Positions 11,505 to 24,565 of a stretch of DNA of 64,000 nt are shown here, piece by piece. Position numbers and translations under genes: made by a program. Below the pieces are notes generated by a model that was not told the origin of the DNA, ran no database searches, and saw only the letters and a list, made by a program, of their open reading frames with translations. How positions within the stretch are numbered: the stretch's first letter is position 1; each line of letters begins with the position of its first letter. This DNA comes from Rhytidiadelphus loreus (Eukaryota; Streptophyta; Bryopsida; Hypnales; Hylocomiaceae): NCBI GenBank assembly GCA_947034895.1, contig OX344762.1, positions 36,808,760 to 36,872,759 of the forward strand, given 5' to 3'.

Positions 11505-14500
11505 ATGGCGCGAAGACCGGCCACTCGACGAGCGGCAATGGAAGGTCATCAGAATCAAGCCGATGGAGGCGGAAGGCGGGACGACGCAGGAATCCCTCTT
11601 GCGAACAACGAACCAGAATCGGAGACGATGTACCCTGTAAGTACCCTGATCAATTCTCTCCGCTTGTACTGAAGTTGAATACCCTCGATTACCCTGACCC
11701 TCGCTAACCCTCGGCGCCGACGGGAGAGTCCTGATCATGGCGTTGCGGGGAGGGTGGCTGAATCCTTGAAGCCCGAGCCGCTCGCTTGACCCCAGCTGCT
11801 GCCCTCGGCGCCGACGGGAGGAATCTGTGCATGGGGGAGGGGCTCATGGACTGCCCAAATCTTCTGTCCCATCGCCCGAAGCCTTGAATTCCGAGCTGCT
11901 CGCTTGACCCCAGCTGTTGCCCTCGGCGCCGACGGGAGGAAGCTGTGCACGGAGGAGGGGCTCATGGACTGCCCAAATCTGCTGTCCCATCGCCCGATTC
12001 CTTGATGTCTGAGCTGCTCGCTTGACCCCAGCTGTTGCCCTCGGCGCCGACGGGAGGAAGCTGTGCATGGGGGAGGGGCTCATGGACTGCCCAAATCTGC
12101 TGTCCCATCGCCCGAATCCTTGATGTCCGAGCTGCTTGCTTGACCCCAGCTGCTACCCTCGGCGCCGACGGGAGGAAGCTGTCCACGGAGGAGGGGCTCA
12201 TGGACTGCCCAAATCTGCTGTCCCATCGCCCGAATCCTTGATGTCCGAGCTGCTTGCTTGACCCCAGCTGCTGCCCTCGGCGCCGACGGGAGGAAGCTGT
12301 ACATGGGGGAGGGGCACACAAGGTCTTGCCGAAATCGAGAAGCTTCCCCGACTGAAGCTGTTGGTTGTGAGGATAAAACCTGGACGTGGCCTCTCGATGT
12401 CTCTGGCAGCTGGATCAATACCAAATTTACCCTAAATGTTAATGCATTTTCTTCTCGTTTCGGCGCTGATGAGATCTGGATCATGACCCTGGTGCTCGAG
12501 GTTGAGTGTCAAGGGCACTGGGTGGTTGTCCCATACATTAATTAGGTGATGTTGGGAGGTTTGGGTCAAGCATCAAAGCCTCTGTTTTAGTCATCCACGA
12601 CGTCAATCCAGTTCAGATCCTAAGAATCATGCCTCGATGCCTGGGAGCCGAGGGGAAACTAACGGGGAACCAACTTTGAGTTATACAGATCTGTAATATG
12701 ATCTGAGTAGTGATTGTTCGATTTGTATACCTTTGATTACACAGTGAGTTCGGATTTAATAATGAATTCAGCATCGATCTTCATGACCAGTAGTCCCCAT
12801 TACTGACGTCATTTTTTCCTGTAGGAGGTGCATGCTCAAGTCGACAAGCCTATGTCAGAGTCCGCGGAGGGTGCGCAGCCAGTGTCGCTGGTCGTGGAGG
12901 GTGCGGAGCCTTTTTCCTAGGCCGTGGAGGGTGCGCAGCCTGTGTCCCAGGACGTAGAGGTTGAAGAATGTGGTGGAGACCAAGGTGAGGAGGAGAGATC
13001 CATTGACGACGACTCTGAGAATACCAATCGTGACTTCACCACGAAGGACGCATTTCGGAAAGCGCAGAAAGTAAATTCTGTTGCATCCATTGGCACATTG
13101 AGATTGAAGCCACACTCCATATCTCGTCTCCGCATTCCTCTATGCCGACTTTCTCAGATGCCGATGGTTCGTCCTGCTCTTAAATGTGACCTCATACGAC
13201 TTGAGCAGGAATTTGTTCACGGTTACAGAGATGGATCATCTGTATTTTACGTATCCGCCACTAACGAGCAGGGAGAGACACAACAAGTTTCTGAGGCCGA
13301 GAAGGATGCCTGGGGTCCTATATGGACTGCCGAGAATGACGATTTTGATGCCATACTGAATGCAACACCCGGGTTGGCCCACTTGCAAGGCTCCAAGTTT
13401 TTTGTGTGCGATGGGAACCACAGGCTATTGGCGTGGTCATCATACATTTTGAAACATCATGCTGGTGACAAAGATTGGCACATTTCTGTCGACTCTATAA
13501 TTTTGGAGACCAAGGGGAGAATTGGGGACGTCATGCATGCTATGCATGATATCAACAAGTACGTGCAATTGATTTTCTTGTATTATTTTATATCTGTCTC
13601 TAGAACTATTTTTGTATGTACTAATCTTCTTCTGTTGTTTTTGAAGGCAAACAGAGAATTCGTTTATAAAAACAAGTCTTGTACACACGTTATACCGTGT
13701 CCAGAAATATGGAATTCTTCCTCTTGAGAAGTTTGCCGAGCATTTGAGTGCTTCGGAGATGACACAATGCCAGCAAAATACGCGAAAGAGCTGGTACACA
13801 ATGTCCCTGGAGGTGTTTATGTCATTTATTTTTCGGGTAAATATCTTCATTGATCTCATTCATGAAGTGATCATTTCCTAATATATTCCTTTTACTATGC
13901 TAACATGCAATTGGTTTTGTAGTATGAGATAGCGGCAGCTTCTGATACAGCTGTTCGAAAATACAAGGAAGAGACTGTGATTGAGGATCAGTCAGAGGAA
14001 GGAGTTTTGACTGCTATGCGTCATGGTACCAAGGAGCAGACTTCAAAACTGATTTAGAAGCTGGGCAAGATGACAGCGGTTGCAAATCCGAATTTAGGGA
14101 GCGAGTGGCTCAAAGAGGTATAATCATTTTCTGTATAGACTTCTTCATCTGATTTATCTTCTTTTGTAATGATTTTAATATAAATGTTTTGGTTAAACAG
14201 ATTGAGCGCCATTGGAGCTCCAATATAGTTCCCGAAATGACCCTTGACAAGTTGCAGATGATTGCTACTTGCAACGTCAAGAGTGAACACAAGGTGAGGT
14301 GGTTGAAATGGTGGAATTCTTCAGTTCAAACGCGAGAGGCTAGACGGTTTCCTCTGAAGCTAGTTGAAGAGAATGACTTGAAGTCATTCTTGACAAAGGC
14401 TTGCTGGTATGCCGGGGTATGTGTTACTCATTACTTTACATTCCTCTATATTCTTTCAGTCCTTGCTATTCGTTATGTCATTCTAAATGGTTTTTTCGAA

Positions 14501-17293
14501 TATCTCTCATGCATAGAATTGAACTCCTTCCATTGCGCAGATTGAAGACACCGGTTTCGAAATGTTTGATGACATTGTGAAGAAGGATCAGTTGGCATTG
14601 TCTATGGATTCTCCCACCGAACCAGACAGTTTCGTTGATTACATTGAAGGATGGAAAATTAGAGTGTGGGACAAGGCGTTCTTGTCCAATTTTAAGGGGC
14701 AAGACGTGTTCAGGAAGTCAGATGACTTCAAGAGACGCAAGGACACTGATCTAGTTGTAAAGCGTGCAATTTACCGGTATATATTATTTCCTATAATTCC
14801 ACACTTCATTGATGGTTGTTGTTATCGTCAAATCTTTGACACCATTTTCCTTAGACTGATCCAAATTTTTTGTACAGGTACTTCAAATATGAGCTCCTTC
14901 CAAAAGGGGCCATATTGAAGCGAGATCTTCCTCCTTTTCTCGGAACATGGTTGGATATCTCCTCCGAGCATTGCATGTTCTCAGCCTCGCAGCTAAAGTG
15001 GTGGACTAGCTCACATTTGAAATCCGGCGCTTGGTATTTGGACTGCCCACCAGAGTTTACACCGCCATCGGAGGAGCACCTCAAACAATCCAACCATTCT
15101 CATGAGGTTTCTCAAGACGGGAACGACTTCGTCGGACTTGATGAAGATGCCAAAGCAAGGGCTTTGAAGAAGAGAGAGGAAGTTGACAAGAAGATAGCAT
15201 TGAAGAACTCGGAGGCAGTGGAGAAGGCAAAGGAGAGGATCGCTAAGAAGGCTGCAAAACTTGCTGAAACTGGGGAGGCATCTGCAACTAAGCAAACAAA
15301 GGGCAAAAAGGGTAAACAACAAATTGTGCCCTCTACCACTAAAGACGAGGGCTCTCATCACCAGCAATCCGTTTCACGAGGTACCAAGCGTGATGTTGAG
15401 TACATTTCACTTAGCGATGGTGGCATGGTGCACGGTCCCTCAGCTGTGGAGGTCCTAAATGACTTAGAGATTTCGATCCACGAGTTGATTCTTAATTTTT
15501 CACTACAACATGTATTGGGTGATCCACTACCCCAAGTGTACCACAACGTTTTGAGTTTTGTTGATAAGGTTAGCACTTCACTTTCCTTCATTAGTTTTTA
15601 TTGAAATTTGGTTGGTAATTGAATATACTTTTCTGTACTGATTACCATCACTTGGTTGCAGCACAAAGGAGACAAACTTCGATTTTTCAAAGGAGTGAAG
15701 AGTGATAAACCACGCATTGATCTCATAATTGCAGACATGCCAGAGGGATTACCTGTCCCAGATTTGTCGGTGCCTGTGACTAGCATTCCAAAATGGAATG
15801 TGGATGACCCTCTTTGGTTGGAGTCGGTGTTTGAATTTGCAGATGGTCACCTGCATGACGATGGAGCTCTCATAATTATCTATCCTTTGAGGGCCATTAC
15901 TAAAGCCACTATTCTCAAGTATGGTACTACTTACTCTTTTGAGAAGATGAAGGACTGGTGGGGAATGAACTGGCTACATTTGGCCTCCCCGGTTTGTATC
16001 TCAAGAACGGTATATGATTTTTCAATTTCAATTTTCAGTTTATCGTATTTGAATTGCATGCCTTCATTTGTTTTAGTTACTATCAATTTTAATTGAAGTT
16101 GTTGCATTCCAATTATTCTCATTCCGTGGCCGCACTCTAGTTTGTGCAAATTTCTTAATTGAGTTCATTCATGCAGACACAACGATTTGGGATATCATTG
16201 TTGGTGAGGAACTTCTCTGGGATTGGCCCTTCCAAGTTCAAATTCCAACCATGCCCGACTTTGAAGAAATTAGGGGTGGATGTAGCCCGAGACGATGTTC
16301 TACAGAATTTCACGAAAGTAGAGACATTGAGTATGGACCGGAACTCCAAGCCTTGGAGAGGGGCACGAGAAAAGGATCCTCGATTTCTGCAAATGTTGAT
16401 TGAAGCATGCTCACTCCCGAACGATGTTGTTCTAGACTGCACTGCTGCAACAGGTTATATCAAATGCCTTCACAACGTATTTTATACAACCCTTATTTCT
16501 ATTTTGTCTTAGACTCTATCAATTTTGTTTATTGACTTGATTGTTGTGTTATATTGGTGGTGCTATTAGGTGCCTCCATCCATGCTTGCAGGATTTTGAG
16601 TAGGCACATTGTTGCACTTGAGGAAGACAAAGGCATCTTTGATGCAATTTTGGCCCCAATGATTCGCATATCTCCAAGTGCTCCAACATCAACCCCAGAA
16701 ATTGTGGAGAATTTTGACGATGATGACTCTCTGGAAGTTGATGTTCCCCACATTGTCAAGAAATCTCGATTCAGTAAGTAAGTCTATCCAGTACTAGCAT
16801 TTTCAGTATATGTCAAAGTCATCTTCTTAACCATTATTAAAAGTTCACTTTCTACTTCTGTTCATTCCATTCAACCCTATGCAATGGATTTGCATATAAT
16901 TTCTAATTTTTTTCGGTTGATTGCAGCATGATTTCTAAGAAGGCTGGTCATCGCCCTTTCTTCAGTTTACCTAGTTTTTTCCCAAGCCCAGAGAAGACAT
17001 TCATGTTGCCGTCGTATGCAGAGGCTTTAGCTTCAACATATGCATGTCAACCCAATGCTCCTGTGAAGAAGAATTCAAGGTCAATAGAGCCACGAGTCTT
17101 GCAATTCGTAGACGTCATAGCCTTAGAATCAGACAATGAGACATCATTGTCTCATAGTAGTGATCACTCTCAGTCTATGTCATCATCTATTCATCTTCTA
17201 CTTGATTCATTTTGGGTTTGCATTGCACTACTTGCCATTCATTTTATTGTCTATGATATGTTATTTTCTACCCATTTGTCATCAACATTCTAG
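11505..17293 (+). pseudogene. Gene B (MULE-1): ParB-like plus methyltransferase-like protein, two in-frame TAGs
   Basis: The exons I place are 11505-11636, 12825-13558, 13647-13836, 13923-14117, 14201-14416, 14541-14776, 14878-15568, 15662-16009, 16177-16453, 16570-16777 and 16927-17293. All junctions keep phase and most exon lengths equal those of B'. The product would be about 1197 residues. It begins with a basic MARRPATRRA segment. A ParB/sulfiredoxin-fold-like FFVCDGNHRLLAW lies near 236-246, and a Lys/Glu-rich linker follows. A region where an N4/N6 methylase has DPPY shows IADMPEGLP near 823, and the SAM-site-like LDCTAATG with following helix lies near 1000. The order catalytic motif then SAM motif is that of beta-class methylases. 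In-frame TAGs at 12918-12920 and 14055-14057 suggest a dead copy. The C-terminus runs past the B' stop into a hydrophobic tail, which may be stop loss. Confidence 0.7.
11700..12320. repeat. 118-bp tandem array carrying the TCGGCGCCGA palindrome
   Basis: CCCTCGGCGCCGACGGGAG recurs at 11708, 11802, 11920, 12038, 12156 and 12274. The last four intervals are 118 bp and the first is 94 bp. Each unit nests the palindrome inside C-rich and G-rich arms (CCCCAGCT before, AGCT..GGGG after). The array lies in the long first intron of gene B, between the MARRPATRRA exon and the 12825 exon. Open frames across it are products of the repeat and are not genes. Confidence 0.85.
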
Positions 17294-19600
17294 ATAATCT
17301 ACATGATTGTTGTATTCAAAGTTTAACCACCTTGTTAACATTTGATGTTCTATCTGAAATTGTATGTAGTTTCTTGTACAACTTCGAGAATGTAAGCCTC
17401 AATTTCTGAAATACTTGGTAGAGCTTTAATATGACTACTAACTTCTACGATGACTAATAATCATTGTATTTTATGTTCTTGTAGTCATATGATCTATAGT
17501 GTAAACGTGCATAGTTGTAAATTTTTGGCAATTTTCCAATTTTGCTATAGTACTAGTATGGTTGCAATGGTTAAGCCCGGTTATTATCTTTTTAGTGCGG
17601 TTTTATGTGGTTTATTATCAATGGATGTTAGTTGTGGTGGATGAATGGGATGCAATTGGTTGTGGTGGTTACTGGCGGTTATCTTTGGAGGGGGTTAAAA
17701 TCAATTGTCAGCGGAGTTGCCTTGGAGTCTGGAGAGGAGAGTCCAGAGCTCCTGCGCGATGGTTGGCCGGCAGTGGTTTTTATGTGAGCGATTGTTGTGT
17801 TTGTGTGAGTGTAGTGTGTGTGTAGGGAGCGGAATCTATTGTTTTGTTGCTATTGTGTGGTGGTTGTGCATTTGGGGCCGGATCTATAGTCATTACGTCA
17901 GTGCATGGGTTAATGCTATAGTGCTGGGTTCGGTGTCTTGAGATGGTGCTAGATCGATAGATTTTACGGAGTGGAGTTGGATAGGAGCGGTGAACTATTG
18001 TAATATTCTATGTAATGAAATCTAAGCCGGAGATTATGGATTAAATGTTTTGTGCTCAATTGTTTGGAATTAAAGTTGTGTGTATGAATCTGTGTGGTTG
18101 GAATCTATTGTGCATTAAAGTGATAATGTAATGGGCTGATGTTCAGTGGTGTTTGAAGGACGATTGAGAATTGTGAACAATGGAATATGTATCGATTGTG
18201 TTTGCTGTAATAAGGGCTGAGCGTTAGATCTATAGATACAGTTTTGGAGAATTTACAGTCTATGGTATGAGGAAGAAATGAATTCACATGTTGGCTGTTT
18301 CCAACTGGATTATCCATTGTGGTAGAATGGAGCATGCAGCATGAGGGATAATGTAGAAATTATATCAATAGTTTAAATGCAATAGTTCAGGATCTTGAGT
18401 GATGGGAATATAGACATGAGCGGAATCAATAGCAATTGCAGTAAGTGCAAACTCTGTTGTAAAGAAAATTACATCAAAAAGACCTGCGGAGAATCCAGAG
18501 ATGGAATTGAAGATCAATTGAGACTGAGGCAACAAGGAACAAAACAAACAGAAGAAATATCTATTGATGCTGTCAAGCCGGAGATGAAAGCTAAAGAACA
18601 ATAGATCCTGTAAATGGAAGGAGAATTCAATAGAGACTAAAGAATGACATTTATAATGATGGGATAAGTTCTCCCACCTTGGGCTAATTATAATAATATG
18701 GCTTAATCTATTGTTTGGGTTAAGATGGAATTATTCTCCCGATCCTTTCAATTGTGCATAATCTGGGAAATGGATTAAATCCATTACCTTATAGAATTAT
18801 CCATAGCACTTTGCCTCCCTGAGAACGAACTTAAAACTATAGGAATTTATTTATGTTCATCCATAGTAAATTCCCATCTACAGTTCTCTTCAATCGGAGT
18901 TGGAGATAATCAAATAACAGTTCTCGTCATAGGTGACGTCATATGCCTATACACAATTTTGGCAGAATATATTTCTGACGACCCTAATCCAAAAATTACA
19001 ATTAATTTAGAACATTCAAAATGAAGAGTTTTCCAGTGCGCATGTCTGCATTAGTCTCAATGCATGGAGAATGAAACAAATGTTCCCTAAATAACCCTTA
19101 ATCCTTGTTCTGTTATTTTAGTGTCATATGTCATTGTATGTTGTGTTATACAAACCCTGAAAATCCCTTTTTCTCCTTTACATCATTCATGCAAAAATTG
19201 TTACAATTATAACTTTCTATTTCTGTGAAGTATTTCAGTTTGAACCCTCTAAGCAATTTTGGAATTGTAGCGCTAATGGCAGTTTGTAACCTACATTTTA
19301 ACGATTGAATTTACCACTATCCCCTAATCAACTAGAACTGGCCAACATACCCTAAGAAGATAATTCAAGGATTTAGTGTGAACATGATTTATAATTACTC
19401 TAATTTGTAAGAAGGAAATTGAAAAGGAATCTTCCTCTGCATGTCCCAAACTCTCTAATATAAAAATATACTTGACCTTTTTTTTTCCACCTTACACTCT
19501 ATGGTCCCGCCATTATTCTAAAGTCCACGGTCATGGGTACTTCATCAATTTTAAAACTGCAAAAATATCCACTTGTAAACTCCTAGGCTCACAGTCCCAT
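17294..19600. other. MULE-1 right arm, non-coding
   Basis: This lies between the end of B and the right terminus. The first part (17.5-18.3 kb) is TG-rich. A 69-residue open frame at 18395-18604 has no counterpart in MULE-2 and is not called. A subterminal CCACGGTCATGGG at about 19527-19539 matches the subterminal motif at the other ends. Confidence 0.5.
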
Positions 19601-19647
19601 GCTCGCAGGCTCACAGGCTCACAAAATAGCAACCCTGTGTGACTATT
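19590..19647 (-). repeat. MULE-1 right terminal inverted repeat and target duplication
   Basis: Reading inward on the minus strand from 19637: CAGGGTTGCTATTTTGTGAG followed by CCTGTGAGCCTGCGAGC. Target duplication TGTGACTATT at 19638-19647 repeats 4957-4966. Confidence 0.88.
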
Positions 19648-20096
19648 CAAGGAAAAGCCATCTTCTATGACTTCTTTGGAATTACAAATCTATGTAGAAG
19701 TTTTGAGGATTCACATGTTGACTTCAATAGACATATTCTTCCCAAAAAGGAACAATTGTCTATCTCTTTGTTCAACATCTTGTAATAATATCTCATTGAT
19801 TATAAGCTAAGGTATTTACACCTACTATTAGGAGGAATTTGAACTTACAAAGAGGCTTTGAGTTTTTTTACTAATTTTAATACTAATTGAATGAATATGA
19901 AGGTGGCCATATCCTCATTACAACCACCACGTGGTGTATGCACCATCCTTCATGATGGAACCATCATGAGATTTATGAAATCATGGAGATGAATTGGATA
20001 ATGATGACCATCATGCAATTCTTGACCCAACTATCTTTTCATTTGTTTTTGTAATGATCAAATAATTTCTTTTCAATTTTGAAGTGTCAAATCTAA

Positions 20097-20163
20097 TTTG
20101 TAAATCCTTTTCATACAAGTGTGAAGCCCAATAATTCACACTAGTATAAAAAGGGTTTACAAA
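20097..20163. repeat. Short hairpin
   Basis: Arms 20097-20125 and 20135-20163 pair at 26 of 29 positions around a 9-base loop (TTTGTAAA...GTGTGAA against TTCACAC...TTTACAAA). Likely a foldback element or structured RNA. Confidence 0.65.
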
Positions 20164-21070
20164 CATGATATGAATGAAGTCAATTTGGTAGGATTGGAAG
20201 AATGGTGATTAGGCATGGTGACCTTTTAAATCGAATATTAGACAAGTTATCATGCAACTCTTGAGTTCATATCATGTCGTGTATGACTCAATGACAATTT
20301 GTATTAGTATATTCTTTCACTTAATCAACAAAAATTATATAGTCTAATTGCAAAGTTTGTGTCTTGTGTATATCAATTTGCTTGAATAATGGCTAAGTTA
20401 TTATTATGCTTATTTGTGGGTATGGAGACTTGAGTTGTGTTTGTCAAATCATCAATTAATTATTTATGAGCCACAAGACAAAGTAGTTGTCAAGGAGTGT
20501 GCTTGAGGAGATTGTCAAGTTGAGAGTTTGGAAGGTGCAAACTAACTAGGAGGGTCAAATTGTCATTGTTGAGGATAAAGCAAAGTCCAAGATGGATTGG
20601 AAGTTGCAGGTTTGGAAGATTGACAAAGGAGTCAAGGCTTGTGCTGCTATCAATTTGTTGAGCAAGATGAGATTTCCTTACTAATTATATTGATTGAAGA
20701 TGAAATAAATTTTGGAAAGATATAGTGATTGTATCTATTTGTTTGTATTGTATTGAAGTAGTGTTAGTTGTACTCATGTTGAATTGTTTTTATTTAATTG
20801 AAAATAAATTGTTAATCTTTAAGATAGATGAACTATCTGTGATTGAACAAATGGTGTTGTAATGCTACTTGTAGCTTGCTATGAGAGCATTTGTTGTTTA
20901 ATTGATAGTATAGTAGGTCGAATAGGCTTGTGGTTTCAATTAAAGGGGACAATAAGTCTATTCAATGTTCTATACCTGACCAAAATTGTCATTAGGAAAA
21001 ATTCGAGGCTAGCAAAGGGCCGCAAGTTTTGGGTGGCAACAATGCAATAACATGGAAAAATTGGTTAAAT

Positions 21071-21126
<56 letters not shown>

Positions 21127-21130
21127 CATA
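21071..21130. repeat. TA dinucleotide microsatellite
   Basis: An almost pure run of TA repeats, ending TATGTATATACATA. Confidence 0.95.
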
Positions 21131-23517
21131 TTTTATTATTGAATTTTGAATTTGATGCAACACTACTAGTGCCATGTCAGATTGGTGATTTGAAAAATAA
21201 TATTTTTTTTTTCAAAAATTAAAAATTAAAAAAATTAAAAAAATTAATATTTCATTTCCTTGTAATTGCATCACGGCCAGAATTTAAACATTTCTACAAC
21301 AGCCTTGTTGAGGCCTCATATTTTTTGTAATGATATTGCTATCGTTAGATCATTAATTAAGTGTCTAATTGTTTGAGCAAAATTATAGGCGGCCCGTAGT
21401 GATTTTGCACTTGGTGTCTGAGTACTCAAATTAGCAACTTCTAATGATGATTTTGAGTCAAATTGCCATAGATACTTCTGAATTAAGCCGTGGAATTAAA
21501 GAAGAATGAATGGTTTTAGAGTTGGGAATGAACAATCTTGCAAGGGCGAACGCAAACGTGTTCGTTGTCTAATTGATTAAAATTGTACAAAAAAGATGAA
21601 TTAAATGTTTGGAGACTAATTGTCTCAAAAAATTATAGTTTAATAAGCTGTAATTCTGGGTTGGTATTTCAATGGTGAGTTGAACTTTATCTATGTAGGA
21701 CTAGGCTCTTAGTCTAATTGTCCAACATATCGTGTACACAAATTAATTTGTCTGTCCATTGAAATTGTCAAGTGGCTTGTAAGTTGAATAAAATTATGTG
21801 AATAATGTAATGTTAAGGAAAATTGCCAAATTGAATAAATTAAATTAAATATGACAAGTATTGTAGTCAAACTATTGAGATGGTTAAAAAATTGTGAGAT
21901 TGAATGATTTGCTGCAATGTTTATTATTATTGAAGTTGAGTTGTAATCAAAACTTTAACTAAACAATTAACTTGTTGTAGTAGGATTATCAATGATGAAT
22001 GGTGCCTGATATGGAGTTTGATGGCCTAATATGTGTGAATGAATTTTATATATATTGAATTATATAATTGGTTGAACTAGTTGAACATTGTATCGAATTG
22101 ACTCAAGTGTTGGTGAAGAATTTGTACATGCATAGTGCTTCTTAAATTGGAGTTTGAAAATTGTTGCATCATCAATGGTCAATCTGATGCTTAGTGCAAG
22201 ATTGATTGATTTCTTGGCTTGCGTGTTTGTATGACCATTTGTCCAAAACATCACACAATCATTAGATGGTTTTTGAGGCCTCTAAGAGACTGCGGATTCC
22301 CCTACTACGAGAGCGCAGGGAACAAGACAGCTGGCCTGCCACCTCAACGTCTTGCGTGGTCGAGAGGCGACGAGGTCATTTCCGGGATTTTTTATTTTTA
22401 TTTTTATTTATTTTTCGACAGTCAGTTGTCCTTCACTGCGGGGAACAGTGAGGGGAACAGCCTTGAAATGGACTCTCCCAAGCCTCAAAAACATGTAATG
22501 CTTGCACTACATCTCATTGAACAATTAGTCTTGTGTAGTTAGAAGAAAAGAAGAGTGAGCTCAATTGTAAGTAAGTTGTTGGAGACAAGTAGCCAAATAA
22601 CACCTTCCACAAAGAAATTAGTAGCCAAAATGTTGAACCAAATGAATTGATGTACGTAAAGCGAGTTGAAATAAACGACCAAATAAATTTCTAGGAATGC
22701 CACTCACATTTCTTACCATGCATAGTGGGACAAATTAACAAAATCAAATGGATTGTAAATTAGCATTCATGCACCAACTAGCAATTAGGCTAGTTAACCA
22801 GTTATCGGCCAAATTGACAAAATTTTAAAGCAAAATATAAGAAGTAATTAAAGAACCCACAATGATATATATTTATATATTGGCATTTTGATTATGTTGT
22901 ATGCATATGATAAATTAACCAACCTTGATAATTTGATCGAGAATTTGACTTGCCGCTAAATAGGTATTGAGTAGGACCAGAACAACATCATAGAGTCAAT
23001 AGCATTGGTAATGGACAAAAAATATATAAACAATGGGATATTGAGAAAATTGACAATCACATATATTATAAGCCCTATTCTACTTGAAAATGACCTTAGA
23101 CACCTAAATGAAATTTTTTCTTGAAAATAACCTCTATACTAGTATCCTTGGATTTTGTCTTAGGGAGAAAATAATCCAATCTACACTATCTTTAAAAAAT
23201 ACATGCTAAAACAATTTAAAATTCTAATATGACTTTCATCAAGAGTCAACAAAGACTTTGTCGTACCTTTAAATTTTCAATTTTTTGTCCATTTGACTCC
23301 TGTAGTGTGAAAAGAGTAAATAGAATGCATTGTTTCCATTTGTAAGTCGAATAGCCTTGAAGATTTCACATAAGAATGGAAACATTGGAATTTGAGGTTT
23401 AGAAAGAGTCAATTAGACAAGATATGTAAAGAGTCAAATAGCCCTACAATAGTAGCTATCGGTGAAGAGTTGTCTTCACCAAATTTTGGGACTATAAGTC
23501 CAAAGGTCCAATTGCTC

Positions 23518-23570
23518 ATTTTTCAGCAGGGTTGCTACCGTGCGAGCTTGAAAGCATGAGCTTGTGAGCG
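23518..23570 (+). repeat. MULE-2 left target duplication and terminal inverted repeat
   Basis: Target duplication ATTTTTCAG at 23518-23526, then the terminus with GAGC words (TGCGAGCTTGAAAGCATGAG). Confidence 0.88.
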
Positions 23571-24565
23571 GGAAAAAAAAATTTGAAAAAAAAGAGTGAG
23601 GTGCCCATGACCGTGGATGTACCTATGACCGTGCATGCATTGAATTTGCATTGAATCTGAATGGTTAAGCTCTTTTTCTTTCAAATGTTGAGTATCTTAT
23701 GAATTGAAGGAAAAAAACATGCTTCAACATTTGCATTGGGGTTTAGAACTCTTTGGCTATTTGGAAAGTGTCCATACATGACTTGCTCATATCTTATATT
23801 CATATTCATTTTTGTAAGACACTTATGATGGAGTATTATTTTTAAGGGACACCCTCTTATTTTTCATAAATACATCCTTTGATTTGTGTGAATTTTTTCT
23901 CTTTTGACACCGTCTTTGTAATATTGGAAGCTCAGTGGATTGTATTCATTTTGGATGGTGTAAACATTATTTTCTTTCTCACATTCATTTTTTGTATGGA
24001 TTATATGTACGGGTACGTATATGGATTTAGTTTTTTTACATCCTATGTTTTGATAAGATACGATGTTTGTTTAAAATGATATTTTTATCTCACACTCCAT
24101 CTTGCTCTCAAAGACTCTATTGCTATAGTAGCTTCTTTCCACCCTCTATTTCTTCGGCAAACACATATGGAATAGCATGAAAATATATTTGTTGTTCTAA
24201 CACAGAATCATTTTTGATAAGAAAACTATAGTTACTATTCAAATTTTTGAAGGACACCGTAGTTATTGATGTAGGAGTTATTTGCTTGGAGTAAGGAGAT
24301 AATTTATTTATGATACTAATTGACTAACTGCAAACTTTTTTATTTGTTAAGCGTTTAGGGTGGTATACATTTATTTCACTCTTCCTCTTCCATTCCCAGT
24401 ATTGGAGACCCCGTGGATCATACTCGATTGCTAGCCAACATCCGAAATGCAAAGGTGTGAAAGTAAATAAATTATACAACATGTAGCCATAAAACACACA
24501 AATCCAATAATCATGAAAATGAAAACATAATGGTTTGACTCATAAGATACGTCAATCTCATGAGT
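23571..24565. other. MULE-2 left arm, non-coding
   Basis: AT-rich. Apart from the subterminal ATGACCGTGG motifs I see nothing recognisable up to the stop codon of B'. Confidence 0.5.

Larger units (their letters stand above)
4967..19637. mobile_element. MULE-1: giant Mutator-like transposon with A, E and B genes
   Basis: The ends are inverted repeats: left CAGCGGTGCTAGATTGTGAG, right (reversed) CAGGGTTGCTATTTTGTGAG. The element is bounded by the 10-bp direct repeat TGTGACTATT (4957-4966 and 19638-19647). Target duplications of 9-11 bp are typical of MULEs, which agrees with the MULE-type transposase inside. It encodes A on the minus strand, and E and B on the plus strand. Its gene plan and end sequence match MULE-2, but the proteins are diverged, so the two are separate insertions of related families rather than a recent duplication. 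Confidence 0.9.
19648..23517. other. DNA between the two MULEs, no gene seen
   Basis: AT-rich, with no supported coding sequence. It contains a hairpin (20097-20163) and a TA microsatellite (about 21071-21130). A stretch at 21.3-22.6 kb is rich in TCTAATTG words, like 40.6-41.3 kb. A GC-richer patch lies at 22270-22380. Confidence 0.5.

Noticed and set aside
11735..12545. Several overlapping open frames on both strands
   Set aside because: They are produced by the 118-bp tandem array; all repeat the same peptide sentence and have no counterpart in MULE-2.
18395..18604. Cys/Lys-rich 69-residue frame in the right arm of MULE-1
   Set aside because: No counterpart in MULE-2, no splice or promoter signs, length expected by chance.
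22219..22542. 107-residue frame in the DNA between the MULEs
   Set aside because: Crosses a GC-richer patch and a T-rich run; no similarity to anything in the window and no recognisable domain.
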